Counted from the stretch's first letter, positions 33,706-42,555 are shown. The stretch is DNA of 64,000 nucleotides from Gordonibacter sp. An230 (GCF_002159915.1 NZ_NFJP01000023.1:1-64000); one strand, 5' to 3'. Made by a program: numbers and translations. The notes: a model not told the origin generated them from the sequence alone.

Positions 33706-34138
33706 CGGGCGGCGGGGTGGCGAGCGGGGGGGTGCTGCCGCGCCGACGGACTGGTTTTTCTCGTAAAAGTTGCTGCCGATGGGATGGGCGCTCAGGGTGC
33801 GCTTTCCTGCGTGCCCCGCAGCGTTTTTCCAGTTCGTTGGTTGATCGCGGTGATCGACGCGGTTCTGGGAGCGAAAAGCCTTGCAAACTCTTCGCTCCTG
33901 GCAGCAATCTGGTGAATTCTGCGTCAAACGGCCTCCGTCAGCGGCGAAACCACCATCGGCTCAGCGTCTTTCTCAGATGAGCGAAGCGGGTGCTTCGCTC
34001 TACGGCGCGACCGTCGAGAAGACGTCGGGGAAAAGGTTCGCCATGGGGATTGCGGGCCAAGCGAAGGACACGACTCTGAGTGGCAAGGAGTGGCAAAAGC
34101 GTGGGGAAAGGGTGTGGCGAAAGGGCGGGGATATCGTC

Positions 34139-34507
34139 GGAAAGTGACAAGAGGAAAGTGACAAGAGGACGGGGATGATGCCACATGCGGGGAGGCTCGC
34201 CTCGGGGTTGAGGCGGGCGCGACGGCGGGTCGGGCGAGCCGGACAGGGCGGTGTCCGCATGCGCGAAAAAGGCCCGAAAATGGCCACGGAACCGCGTTCT
34301 GGCACGGATCGGCCCCCTCGGGCGCGCGTCCGGAACTCGCGACCTGGCCTTTTGCCGGGAGCGCCCTCCGAAGAGGCTCCCGAACCCCGTCTTTTCGTGC
34401 CAGAACTCGGTTCCGTGGCCATTTTCGGACCGAAATCCTGCACGGCGACCCGCGGCGTGACAAAAACGCGACGAAAGAGCGTGACAAAAGGACGGGGATA
34501 CTGTCAC
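34139..34507 (+). repeat. REP-like GTGACA repeats flanking palindrome copy 2
   Basis: A 14-base unit (GGAAAGTGACAAGA) is tandemly repeated at 34139-34166. From 34158 the block GTGACAAGAGGACGGGGAT recurs as GTGACAAAAGGACGGGGAT at 34481, each followed by a TG(C/T)CAC that mirrors GTGACA. The two blocks are direct repeats and enclose the palindrome at 34274-34428. Sequences with GGGACGG cores flanked by such short inverted ends resemble REP elements mobilised by Y1 transposases; no transposase is in the window. Confidence 0.5.
34274..34428. repeat. Palindromic element, copy 2 (34-nt inverted arms, 87-nt centre)
   Basis: Arms 34274-34307 and 34395-34428 are inverted copies with two mismatches; the core GGCCACGGAACCG then GTTCTGGCACG is the same as in copy 1 at 25143-25293. 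The centre is again exactly 87 bases, with its own inner hairpin GGGAGC/GCTCCC. It lies in the roughly 930-base non-coding stretch 33706-34631, in which I see no gene. Confidence 0.75.
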
Positions 34508-34631
34508 GCGGCGGGGTCGGAAGCGGGTTGACGGGCTTGAGGCGGTGCGGATGGCGCTCAAAAGACGACCTAGGAGGGCGCGGGCGCTGCGGGGATGCGT
34601 CTTCGGCGAAGGAAAAGAGTCGAAGACGCCC

Positions 34632-34805
34632 AAAAAAGTTCCGCCCCCGGCCAGGAGGATGAACCCACCTCAAAAGGTGGGTGCCCGCAGCTCGTTTCCT
34701 GGCTTTCGCATCAACGGATGCGAATCTCCATTCCGCTCGCTCTCTTGGGCTCCCTCATGTTCTAGCATCGGTCCATCGCAAAGTATGGCTTCGAGGGCGG
34801 AACCT
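34632..34805 (-). ncRNA. ssrS: Probable 6S RNA
   Basis: On the minus strand the region forms one long rod. The ends pair (TTCCGCCC at 34639-34646 with GGGCGGAA at 34795-34802), continue as TCG/CGG and, after an AA bulge, GCCA/TGGC; an 8-bp apical hairpin TTCGCATC/GATGCGAA caps it; a CCCACCT/AGGTGGG hairpin sits beside the central bubble on the 3' side, as in many 6S RNAs. Size about 165-175 nt fits. A TATACT lies just upstream and six T follow the 3' strand. The adjacent gene is rarA, a known neighbour of 6S RNA in several Firmicutes (recalled, not checked). 6S RNA sequesters RNA polymerase holoenzyme. Family call is by fold and context only. Confidence 0.6.
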
Positions 34806-34812
34806 ATCTTCG

Positions 34813-34818
34813 AGTATA
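34813..34818 (-). promoter_or_regulatory. -10 element of the probable 6S RNA
   Basis: Minus-strand TATACT at 34813-34818, placing transcription start near 34805. No strong -35. Nearby, AATAAAG (34835-34841) and CTTTATT (34854-34860) form a dyad that could be an operator for either direction. Confidence 0.4.
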
Positions 34819-34984
34819 GGGGCCGGCATCGCAAAATAAAGACTTGACATCTGCTTTATTGAATGGTTCGCCGCGAAGGCGAAGCGTCCTCCTCAATGTG
34901 TGCTACTCTGACCGAGGGGCCTCCTCGCAACAGGGCCTCTTCAGCGTTCGTTTCGGGATCGTGGATCGGAAAGAGGTGGGAAGG

Positions 34985-35176
34985 GTGATCCGTCTTTTCG
35001 ACGTGTTGTCTTTTTTGTTTGACGTACCAGATTCAAAGGAAGTGAAGAAGATGGGCGAGGACATGAGGGCTGCGCACGAAAAAGGAGACGGACGGAGGAT
35101 GATCATAGTCGCCCTGACGGCTCTCATGAGCTTTGCGCTCTCGATTCTGGGCGTGATCATACTGGTCTTTCTCTGA
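34985..35176 (+). CDS. Small membrane protein, hypothetical
   Basis: 63 residues from GTG 34985, or 41 residues from ATG 35051, which has AAGGAAG upstream. The last 25 residues (IIVALTALMSFALSILGVIILVFL) form a clear membrane helix after a charged stretch. I do not recognise it. It sits between the 6S RNA gene and rarA. Coding status is uncertain because it is short and alone. Confidence 0.4.
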   Translation: MIRLFDVLSFLFDVPDSKEVKKMGEDMRAAHEKGDGRRMIIVALTALMSFALSILGVIILVFL

Positions 35177-35377
35177 CGCAGGGGAACGAGTGCGTGACAA
35201 GGAACGGATGCCATATCCATCCGTTTCCCCATCGCAGGTTGGACGACAGCGGCTCTCTTTGGCGTGGCCCTTGGCAAGCGAGTCCCTTCTGGATTCTGGA
35301 ATTGTTTCCGAAACCATTGAGTGATTTCCACAAACCCCGTATAGGCAAACAAGCGTTCGCATGATACCATACCGCTC

Positions 35378-37057
35378 ATGGATACGTTGTTCACAGACAT
35401 GGAGAACGAGCGGAAGTCGGAGGTGGCGCCGCTCGCCGTGCGGATGCGTCCGCGCTCGCTCGAGGAGGTCGTCGGCCAAAAGGAGGCGGTCGGCCCCGGT
35501 AGCTGGCTGCGCGCCGCCATCGAGCAGGACCGGTTGAGCTCGGTCATCTTGTTCGGTCCGGCGGGCACGGGGAAGACCTCGCTCGCGCACGTCATCGCCG
35601 AAAGCACGAAAGCCGCGTTCGTGGAGGTGTCGGCTATCGGCGGCACGGTGTCCGACCTGCGGCGTGAGATCGACGCGGCCGAAAAGCGCCTGACGGGGTT
35701 CGGGCTGCGCACCATCCTGTTCGTCGACGAGATCCACCGCTTCAACCGCAGTCAGCAGGACGCGCTTTTGCATGCGGTGGAGGATCGCGTGCTCGTGCTG
35801 GTGGGCGCCACGACGGAGAATCCGTTCTTCGAGGTGAACTCGGCTCTCATCAGCCGCTCGCGCGTGGTGGAGCTGCACGGGCTCTCGGATGCGGACGTCT
35901 CGCTTCTCATCGATCGTGCGCTTGACGACGCGCGCGGGCTGGACGGCCGCTATGCGCTCGACGACAAGGCGCGCGACGCCATCGTGCTTCTGGCCGGGGG
36001 CGACGGTCGCGGCGCGCTCACCACGTTGGAATTGGCGGCCGGCATGGTCGAGCCCGGCACGCGCTCGAAGCCCGCGCGCGTATCCGAGGAGGCCGTGCGC
36101 GCCGCCACGCCGCACCGCAACCTGCCCTACGACAAGAACAAGGATATGCACTACGACGTGATATCGGCGTTCATCAAATCGATGCGCGGCAGCGACCCGG
36201 ATGCGGCGCTGTACTGGCTGGCCCGCATGATCGACGGGGGCGAGGACCCGAAGTTCATCGCGCGGCGCATGTTCATCGCCGCGTCGGAGGACATCGGCAA
36301 CGCCGACCCGCAAGCGCTGCTCGTGGCCGAGGCGGCGTTCAAGTCGGCCGAGGTCATCGGCTATCCCGAATGCCGCATCAATCTCGCGCAGGCCGCCATC
36401 TACCTCGCGCTCGCGCCGAAGAGCAACGCGGCGGAGGCCGGCATCGACGCCGCGCTGGCCGAGGTGCGCCACGGCCCTGCGCGCAAGGTGCCCGACCATC
36501 TGCGTGATCGGCACCGCCCCGGCTCGGAGAACTATGGGAAGTACAAGTACCCTCACAGCTACCCCGGCGGCTGGGTGGAGCAGCGCTATTTGCCCGAGGG
36601 CTTGGAGCGCGGCTGCTTCTACCATCCCAGCGAGCGCGGTTGGGAGGCCTACCGAGCCGACGCGGCGGCCCGTGATCGCGCCGACATGGCGGCGACGGCG
36701 GGTGCCCGGACGGGGCGCGCACATTCGAACGGGGCGCCAGCATCGGATGCGAAGCCGCGCGGGATGGCGAGCGCGGCGTCGGGCCCGCGAACGTCGAAGG
36801 CCGCGAACGTGCCGGCGCGCGACGAGGCGGCGGGACGCCGGGCTGATGCGCCGGTGTCCGCGCGCCCGCGCGAGGTTGCAGATGCGGCGTCGGGCTCGAG
36901 CACGAGCGGGGCGGCATCCGCGCCTGGACGCGATGGCGACAAGGCGGTGGGGCGCCGGCGCGCGCATGCGACATCCTGCCGCCCCGCGGACGGCGAGCCC
37001 GCCTCCGGCGGCAAAGCGGAAGGGGATCGTGAAAACCCCATGTCGCAAGGAAGGTAA
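35378..37057 (+). CDS. rarA: Replication-associated recombination ATPase RarA (MgsA)
   Basis: AAA+ ATPase acting at stalled replication forks. 559 residues: MRPRSLEEVVGQKEAVGPGSWL, Walker A FGPAGTGKTSLAHV, Walker B ILFVDEIHRF, sensor GATTENPFF, then the MgsA C-terminal tetramerisation region (SAFIKSMRGSDPDAALYWLA, KVPDHLRD, YKYPHSYPGGWVEQRYLP). Residues from about 440 to the end are an Ala/Gly/Arg-rich low-complexity tail not found in typical RarA, which end near 430-450. ATG at 35378 lacks a strong ribosome site. Confidence 0.95.
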   Translation: MDTLFTDMENERKSEVAPLAVRMRPRSLEEVVGQKEAVGPGSWLRAAIEQDRLSSVILFGPAGTGKTSLAHVIAESTKAAFVEVSAIGGTVSDLRREIDAAEKRLTGFGLRTILFVDEIHRFNRSQQDALLHAVEDRVLVLVGATTENPFFEVNSALISRSRVVELHGLSDADVSLLIDRALDDARGLDGRYALDDKARDAIVLLAGGDGRGALTTLELAAGMVEPGTRSKPARVSEEAVRAATPHRNLPYDKNKDMHYDVISAFIKSMRGSDPDAALYWLARMIDGGEDPKFIARRMFIAASEDIGNADPQALLVAEAAFKSAEVIGYPECRINLAQAAIYLALAPKSNAAEAGIDAALAEVRHGPARKVPDHLRDRHRPGSENYGKYKYPHSYPGGWVEQRYLPEGLERGCFYHPSERGWEAYRADAAARDRADMAATAGARTGRAHSNGAPASDAKPRGMASAASGPRTSKAANVPARDEAAGRRADAPVSARPREVADAASGSSTSGAASAPGRDGDKAVGRRRAHATSCRPADGEPASGGKAEGDRENPMSQGR

Positions 37058-37161
37058 CCGATTTCAAACTCCTGTGGAAGCAGGGTGAAAACGAACGTCG
37101 ACCCCTATAGAATCAAAACGTGGTCGTGCTATAGTGATTGTTTCGGGATACAGGAGGCGCA

Positions 37162-37833
37162 ATGGATATCAGCGAAGTTCTCGGCGTGGCATTGCCGGTG
37201 GTGTACGTCGTCGTCGGCGTGGCTTTGGTCTGGCTTGCCATCGAGCTTGTCATGACGGTGCGCAAGGCCCGCAAGACGGTGGACGACCTGCAGAAGCGGG
37301 TGGAGCCGACGCTGGCCAGCGTCGAGCGCATCACGGCTTCGCTCGAACCCGCAGCGTCGAAGGTCGATCCGCTCGTCGACCGCGTGTCGCTTACGGTGGA
37401 CGCCGCAAACCTCGAGATCATGCGGGTCGATCAGATCCTCGAGGACGTGGGTGGGATCACCGATTCCGTGTCGTCGACCGTCGAGGCCGTCGATTCGGTG
37501 ACGAGCGCCCCTCTGGAGCTGGTGAACAGCGTGACGTCGCGTGTGCGCAACGCCTTCAAGCAGCGCCGCGCCAGCGACGAGTCCGTCGCCTTGGGTCAGG
37601 CGAGGGCCGAGCGCGACGAGGCGGCAGACAGCGAAGGATCCTCCGACGATCGCCCTGCGCCCGCACGCGCAGAGGAAGCCCCCTCCAAGCCCGCCTCCGC
37701 TCCCACTCCCGCGCGCGCCCCTGAGGACGTGTCCGCGCCCGACGCCGCGTCCGACGCTCCCGAGGAAGCTCCGGCCACTGACGCCTCTGCTCCGGGCTAT
37801 TTCACGTACGGCGGCACGACCCCTTCGGCTTAG
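37162..37833 (+). CDS. DUF948-like membrane protein
   Basis: 223 residues: one N-terminal membrane helix (about 8-29), then a long amphipathic coiled-coil-like region (KTVDDLQKRVEPTLASVERI and onward, with periodic VD and SV) typical of DUF948 proteins, and a Pro/Ala/Asp-rich tail ending in GYFTYGGTTPSA. Function unknown. ATG at 37162 follows AGGAGG. It precedes the AI-2E family permease by 12 bases, so the two are likely cotranscribed. Confidence 0.8.
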   Translation: MDISEVLGVALPVVYVVVGVALVWLAIELVMTVRKARKTVDDLQKRVEPTLASVERITASLEPAASKVDPLVDRVSLTVDAANLEIMRVDQILEDVGGITDSVSSTVEAVDSVTSAPLELVNSVTSRVRNAFKQRRASDESVALGQARAERDEAADSEGSSDDRPAPARAEEAPSKPASAPTPARAPEDVSAPDAASDAPEEAPATDASAPGYFTYGGTTPSA

Positions 37834-37845
37834 CGGGGCGTTTTC

Positions 37846-39135
37846 GTGGAGAGCACCCGATCCGAATCCGACAGAACCGAGAGGGCGAAACGCGGCTTTC
37901 TGACCGTTTGGACCATCGTGGGCGCCATCTTGCTCACCGGCGTCCTCGTGTACCTCTTCAACATCCTCAGCGTGCCGGTGGGCATCGTCATCTGGACGGT
38001 CGTCATCGTGTTCTGCTTGCGCGGCCCCGTGAACAAGCTCGAGAAGCTCGGGGTTCCGCGCGTGGTGGGCACCGCCCTCGCCTACGTCCTCATGTTCGCC
38101 GTGCTCGCGCTCGTCGGGCTGCTGCTGTTCTCTCCGGTGTTCGGCGTGGGAGATCAGTTCACGAACCTCATCGAGAGCATCCCCGGCTACGTGCAAACCA
38201 TCGTCGGCTGGGGCAACGACCTCTACGCGCGCTATGCCGACGTGCTGTCGAACAGCACGGTGCAGGAGTACCTTTCCCAAGCCCTCAAGGCGCTGGGGGA
38301 TTGGGCCTCGTCGTTCGTGCGCGACGGCACCACGGGCGTTGTGGCCATCGGCGCGGGCGTGGTGAACAGCTTCGTGGCCATCGGCTTCGCGCTCGTCGTG
38401 GCGTTTTGGATGCTCATGGAGCTGCCCGCGCTCGGCCCCGAATGCAAGCGCCTCGTCGGCCCGAAGCGGGCTGACGACTTGGAAATGCTCCACGTCACGT
38501 TCACGCGTGTGATGGGCGGCTACATCAAGGGCACGCTTTTGCAGTGCGCCATCATCGGCGTCGGCTGCGGCGTGCTGTTCGCCCTCGTCGGCGTGCCGAA
38601 CTACGCGGCGCTCGGCGGCATCGCCGGACTGCTCAACATCGTCCCCATCGTGGGCCCGTGGCTCGGCGGCGCGCTTGCGGCCATTGTGGGCGTGTTCGTA
38701 AGCCCTTGGGTCGCTGTGATCGCGCTTCTCGGCACCATCGCCATCCAGCAGGTGGTCTACACGTTCGTTTCGCCGAAGATCATGGCGAGCTCGGTGGACG
38801 TGCATCCTGCGCTCACTCTTATCGCCTTGATGGCGGGGTCGGCCATCGGCGGTGCGATGAACGGCTTCATGGGCTCGCTTGTGGGCATGCTCGCATCCAT
38901 TCCGGCTGTCGCCGTCGCGAAGGCCGTTTTCGTGTATTATTTCGAGAAGCGCACGGGCCGGCAGCTCGTGAGCCAAGACGGAGTGTTCTTCCAGGGAACT
39001 CCGTCCGCGGGTGACAAGGTCGACCCCATCGCCGACGCGACGTCGCCGCACCCCGACATCTCGGCCGCCTTCGAACGCGTCGGGCAGCGTCGGGCCGAGG
39101 CCGACGAGAAGGCGCGTCATCGTCGAGGGCGCTAA
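37846..39135 (+). CDS. AI-2E family transporter (PerM-like permease)
   Basis: 429 residues with about eight membrane helices and the family patterns LLNIVPIVGPWLGG and VSPKIMASSVDVHPALTLIALMAG. The family includes Na+/H+ antiporters and permeases of unknown substrate; autoinducer-2 export should not be assumed. GTG at 37846 is close to the previous stop and has a weak ribosome site. The C-terminal 60 residues are hydrophilic. Confidence 0.9.
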   Translation: MESTRSESDRTERAKRGFLTVWTIVGAILLTGVLVYLFNILSVPVGIVIWTVVIVFCLRGPVNKLEKLGVPRVVGTALAYVLMFAVLALVGLLLFSPVFGVGDQFTNLIESIPGYVQTIVGWGNDLYARYADVLSNSTVQEYLSQALKALGDWASSFVRDGTTGVVAIGAGVVNSFVAIGFALVVAFWMLMELPALGPECKRLVGPKRADDLEMLHVTFTRVMGGYIKGTLLQCAIIGVGCGVLFALVGVPNYAALGGIAGLLNIVPIVGPWLGGALAAIVGVFVSPWVAVIALLGTIAIQQVVYTFVSPKIMASSVDVHPALTLIALMAGSAIGGAMNGFMGSLVGMLASIPAVAVAKAVFVYYFEKRTGRQLVSQDGVFFQGTPSAGDKVDPIADATSPHPDISAAFERVGQRRAEADEKARHRRGR

Positions 39136-39238
39136 GGGCGCTGCGGGCGCTCGTGCCATAGCGTGAGCGATGGGCGGTGCCAACAGAGGGAACAGCGGGT
39201 CGCGCGGCGGCCCCCGAGGAGACGGAAAGAAAGCGAAC

Positions 39239-41875
39239 ATGGAATATATGACCAGTGCGGAGATCCGCGAGAAGTACCTGAGCTTCTTCGAGGAGAAGGG
39301 CTGCAAGCGCATGCCCTCGTCCTCCCTCATTCCCGACGACCCGTCGCTTCTGCTCACGAGCGCGGGCATGGTGCAGTTCAAGCCCTACTTCCTGCAGCAG
39401 AAGCACCTCGAGGCGCCCTACATCGGCACCACCACGGTGCAGAAGTGCGTGCGCACGAACGACATCGACATCATCGGCACGACGGGCCGCCACTTAAGCT
39501 TCTTCGAAATGCTCGGCAACTTCAGCTTCGGCGAGTACTTCAAGGAGGAGATGTGCGCGTGGGCGTACGAGTTCTCCACCGAGGTGCTGGGGCTTCCGGC
39601 CGAGCGGCTGTACTTCACCGTGTTCGAGGACGACGACGAGACGATCGAGATCTGGAAGAAGCTCGGCGTGCCCGACAGCCACATCTCGCGCCTCGGCGAG
39701 GATGACAACTTCTGGCGCGCCGGCCCCACCGGTCCGTGCGGCCCCTGCTCGGAGTTGTACTACGACCAGGGTCCCGAGTTCGGCTGCGGCAGCCCCGACT
39801 GCGCGCCGGGCTGCGACTGCGACCGCTTCCTCGAATACTGGAACTGCGTGTTCACCCAGTACGACGGGCAGGAGGACGGCACGCTCAAGCCCCTGCCGAA
39901 GAAGAACATCGACACCGGCATGGGCCTCGAGCGCATCGCGGCCATCCTGCAGGGCGTGCAGTCGAACTACGAGACGGACGTGCTGCGCAGCCTCGTGGCG
40001 GTGGGCGAGCGCCTTGCCGGCGTGGAGTACGGCGCCGACAAGGATGCCGACCTGTCCCTGCGCATCATGGCCGACCACAGCCGTGCGGTGACGTTCATGA
40101 TCGCCGACGGCATCCTACCGTCGAACGAGGGCCGCGGCTACGTGCTGCGCCGCCTGCTGCGCCGCGCCGTGATGAAGGGGCACCTGCTGGGCCTCGACAA
40201 GCCGTTCCTCAACGACTACGTGGACGAGATCGTGCGCCTCATGGGGCATGTGTATCCCGAGATCGTGGAGAACCGCGAGCTGGCGCGTCGCGTGATCCTG
40301 TCCGAGGAGGAGCGCTTCGGCGCCACGCTGCGGCAGGGCCGCGCGTTTCTGGACGAGGCGCTGGCCGCCCTTTCCGGCACCACGCTGTCCGGCGAGCAGG
40401 CGTTCGCGCTGCACGACACGTACGGCTTCCCCGTGGAGGTGACCCGCGAGCTGTGCGAGGAGCGCGGCATCGCGGTGGATATGGACGGCTTCGCGCGCTG
40501 TATGGACGAGCAGCGCGAGCGCGCCCGCGCTGCGAACACGAAGGACGCCGAGGCCGCGTGGAGCACCTACGGCGGCGTGCACGCCGAGCTTTTGGAGGAG
40601 CTGGGCCCCACGGCGTTCGTGGGCTACGACAAGTTGGAAGCCGAGGCGCGCGTGACGGCCATCGTGAAGGACGGCGCGCGCGTGCAGACGCTTTCCGCAG
40701 GCGAGACGGGCGAGGTCGTTTTGGACGCGACGCCGTTCTATGCCGAGATGGGCGGCGAGGTGGGCGACACCGGCACGCTGCGCTCCGCTGGGGCCGTCGC
40801 CGAAGTGCGCGACACCCAGGCGCCCGAGAAGGGCCTTGTGGCGCACAAGGTGGCGATGACGGAAGGCGCGCTTTCCGTGGGCGATGCGGTGACGGCGACG
40901 GTGGACGCCGAGCGCCGCGCGCGCATCACGCGCAACCACACGGCCACGCATATCCTGCACGCGGCGCTGCGCCAGGTGCTGGGCGACCACGTGAAGCAGG
41001 CGGGCAGCTACGTGGGGCCCGACCGGCTGCGCTTCGACTTCACGCACTTCGAGGCCGTGAGCCCCGAGCAGTTGGCCGAGGTGGAGCGCGTGGCGAACAA
41101 GCACATCATGAAGGCCGTTCCCACCGCCATCTACGAGACATCGCTTGACGCCGCGCGCGAAGCGGGCGTGACGGCGCTGTTCGGCGAGAAGTACGGCGAC
41201 GTGGTGCGCGTGGTGGAGGCGGGCGACTTCTCGCGCGAGCTGTGCGGCGGCTGCCATGTGGGCAACACGGCCGAGATCGGCTTCGCGAAGATCGTGAGCG
41301 AATCGAGCGTGGGCGCGAACCTGCGCCGCATCGAGGCGGTGACGAGCTACGGCGCGCTGGAGTACGTGAACAGCCGCGAGGCCGAGTTGAAGGCGGCGGC
41401 TGCGACGCTGAAGTGCCGCCCGCTGGAGGTGGCCGACCGCGCGGCGGCGAACCTGAAGGCGTACAAGGATCTGCAGGCCAAGAGCAAGCGCAGCGCGCAG
41501 GTGGCTGCGGGCGACGGCATGGAGGCGCTTCTGGCGGGTGCCGTCACGGCGAAGGCGGGCTATCCCGTCGTCATCGGGCGCATGGGCGAGGCCGACGCGG
41601 GGCAGATGCGCAACGCGTGGGATGTCCTGCGCGCGCGCCTCGGCGCACCCGGCGCGGCGGTGCTCGCGGCGCAGAAGGACGACAAGCCGGTGCTTTTGGC
41701 CGCCGGCGCGCCGGAGGCCGTGGAGGCCGGGTTCGACGCGGGTGCCGTCATCAAGGCCATCGCGCCTTGCGTGAAGGGCGGCGGCGGCGGCAAGCCCGCG
41801 ATGGCGCAGGCCGGCGGCAAGGACGCCGCAGGCATCGACGCCGCGCTCGACGCGGCGCGGGAGATGCTGCTATAA
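39239..41875 (+). CDS. alaS: Alanyl-tRNA synthetase
   Basis: 878 residues, the normal length. Class II catalytic domain (GMVQFKPYFL, RTNDIDIIGTTGRH, FFEMLGNFSFGEYFK), editing domain with the metal motif HTATHILH and later CGGCH, and a C-terminal glycine-rich C-Ala domain. ATG at 39239 gives MEYMTSAEIR; another ATG three codons later is possible, and an upstream open frame of 23 codons is unlikely to be translated. It starts about 100 bases after the permease gene. Confidence 0.97.
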   Translation: MEYMTSAEIREKYLSFFEEKGCKRMPSSSLIPDDPSLLLTSAGMVQFKPYFLQQKHLEAPYIGTTTVQKCVRTNDIDIIGTTGRHLSFFEMLGNFSFGEYFKEEMCAWAYEFSTEVLGLPAERLYFTVFEDDDETIEIWKKLGVPDSHISRLGEDDNFWRAGPTGPCGPCSELYYDQGPEFGCGSPDCAPGCDCDRFLEYWNCVFTQYDGQEDGTLKPLPKKNIDTGMGLERIAAILQGVQSNYETDVLRSLVAVGERLAGVEYGADKDADLSLRIMADHSRAVTFMIADGILPSNEGRGYVLRRLLRRAVMKGHLLGLDKPFLNDYVDEIVRLMGHVYPEIVENRELARRVILSEEERFGATLRQGRAFLDEALAALSGTTLSGEQAFALHDTYGFPVEVTRELCEERGIAVDMDGFARCMDEQRERARAANTKDAEAAWSTYGGVHAELLEELGPTAFVGYDKLEAEARVTAIVKDGARVQTLSAGETGEVVLDATPFYAEMGGEVGDTGTLRSAGAVAEVRDTQAPEKGLVAHKVAMTEGALSVGDAVTATVDAERRARITRNHTATHILHAALRQVLGDHVKQAGSYVGPDRLRFDFTHFEAVSPEQLAEVERVANKHIMKAVPTAIYETSLDAAREAGVTALFGEKYGDVVRVVEAGDFSRELCGGCHVGNTAEIGFAKIVSESSVGANLRRIEAVTSYGALEYVNSREAELKAAAATLKCRPLEVADRAAANLKAYKDLQAKSKRSAQVAAGDGMEALLAGAVTAKAGYPVVIGRMGEADAGQMRNAWDVLRARLGAPGAAVLAAQKDDKPVLLAAGAPEAVEAGFDAGAVIKAIAPCVKGGGGGKPAMAQAGGKDAAGIDAALDAAREMLL

Positions 41876-41876
41876 G

Positions 41877-42085
41877 TTCCGCCGTTCTGCCGAACGGCGG
41901 ACCGGTCGACGCTGCGAGGCTCCGATGCGCCCCGCCTCGCCCCTTTTCCGCTTACCCTTGCGCGCCCCGCGCAGGCGAGCTGCGCGGGGCGCGCCCGCTC
42001 GGGCGCATGGTGGGGGAGCGAACAAGCCACTGGCTTGTTCGCCAGCCGCGGAACGGGGCGATGCGGGGCGCATCGGCGCCTCTCG
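41877..42085. repeat. Long palindromic intergenic element, copy B (after alaS)
   Basis: Begins with the 21-base block (41877-41897) identical to 12027-12047, directly after the alaS stop. It is followed by inverted arms at 41914-41943 and 42055-42085 sharing CCGATGCGCCCCGC, and an inner perfect hairpin GCGAACAAGCC/GGCTTGTTCGC (42018-42028, 42032-42042). It fills the alaS-ruvX gap. Confidence 0.6.
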
Positions 42086-42123
42086 CTGATGTTTGACGGA
42101 AAAGTGAGGGAGATAAAGTAGGA

Positions 42124-42546
42124 ATGCGCATTCTCGCGCTCGACATAGGACAGGCGCGCGTGGGCATCGCGGTGAGCGATCCGGGGGAGCGGGTGGCCTC
42201 GCCGGTGTGCGTGCTGCCAGCCTCGGAGGTGCTTGGCAACGCGAAGCCGTTTCGACGTGTGCTGGAGGATTGGGAGCCGGAGCTTTTGCTATGCGGCTTG
42301 CCGTACACGATGGCGGGCGAGGAGGGCCCTCAAGCCGCGCGCATACGGGCGGTGGCGCAGAAGATATCCGCTGCCTGCGGCCTTCCGTGCGAGTTTGCGG
42401 ACGAGCGTTTGAGCTCGCGGGAGGCCAAACGGAGTTTGCGTGAAAAGGGCCTGAGCGAAAGGGAGATGCGGGGCAAAATCGATATGATAGCCGCGAGTTT
42501 GTTTTTGCAGGCGTGGCTCGACGCGCGCCGCGAGCGGGAGGAATGA
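42124..42546 (+). CDS. ruvX: RuvX/YqgF-family RNase H-fold nuclease
   Basis: 140 residues with the family start LALDIGQARVGIAVSD, the second acidic strand LLLCGLPYTMAGEEG, FADERLSSREAKRSL and the final acid in KIDMIAASLFLQAWLD. Implicated in 16S rRNA 5' processing and Holliday junction resolution. It follows alaS and precedes mltG by ten bases, the common alaS-ruvX-mltG order. Confidence 0.95.
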   Translation: MRILALDIGQARVGIAVSDPGERVASPVCVLPASEVLGNAKPFRRVLEDWEPELLLCGLPYTMAGEEGPQAARIRAVAQKISAACGLPCEFADERLSSREAKRSLREKGLSEREMRGKIDMIAASLFLQAWLDARREREE

Positions 42547-42555
42547 AGGAAGCCT

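Noticed and set aside
34639-34802. T-box-like motif (AAGGTGGGTGCCCGC) on the plus strand
   Set aside because: Only partial match to the T-box sequence, no synthetase or amino-acid gene downstream, and the minus-strand fold with promoter and T-run explains the region better.
37846-39135. Autoinducer-2 exporter function
   Set aside because: The family name suggests it, but many members are antiporters or unassigned permeases and no quorum-sensing genes are nearby.
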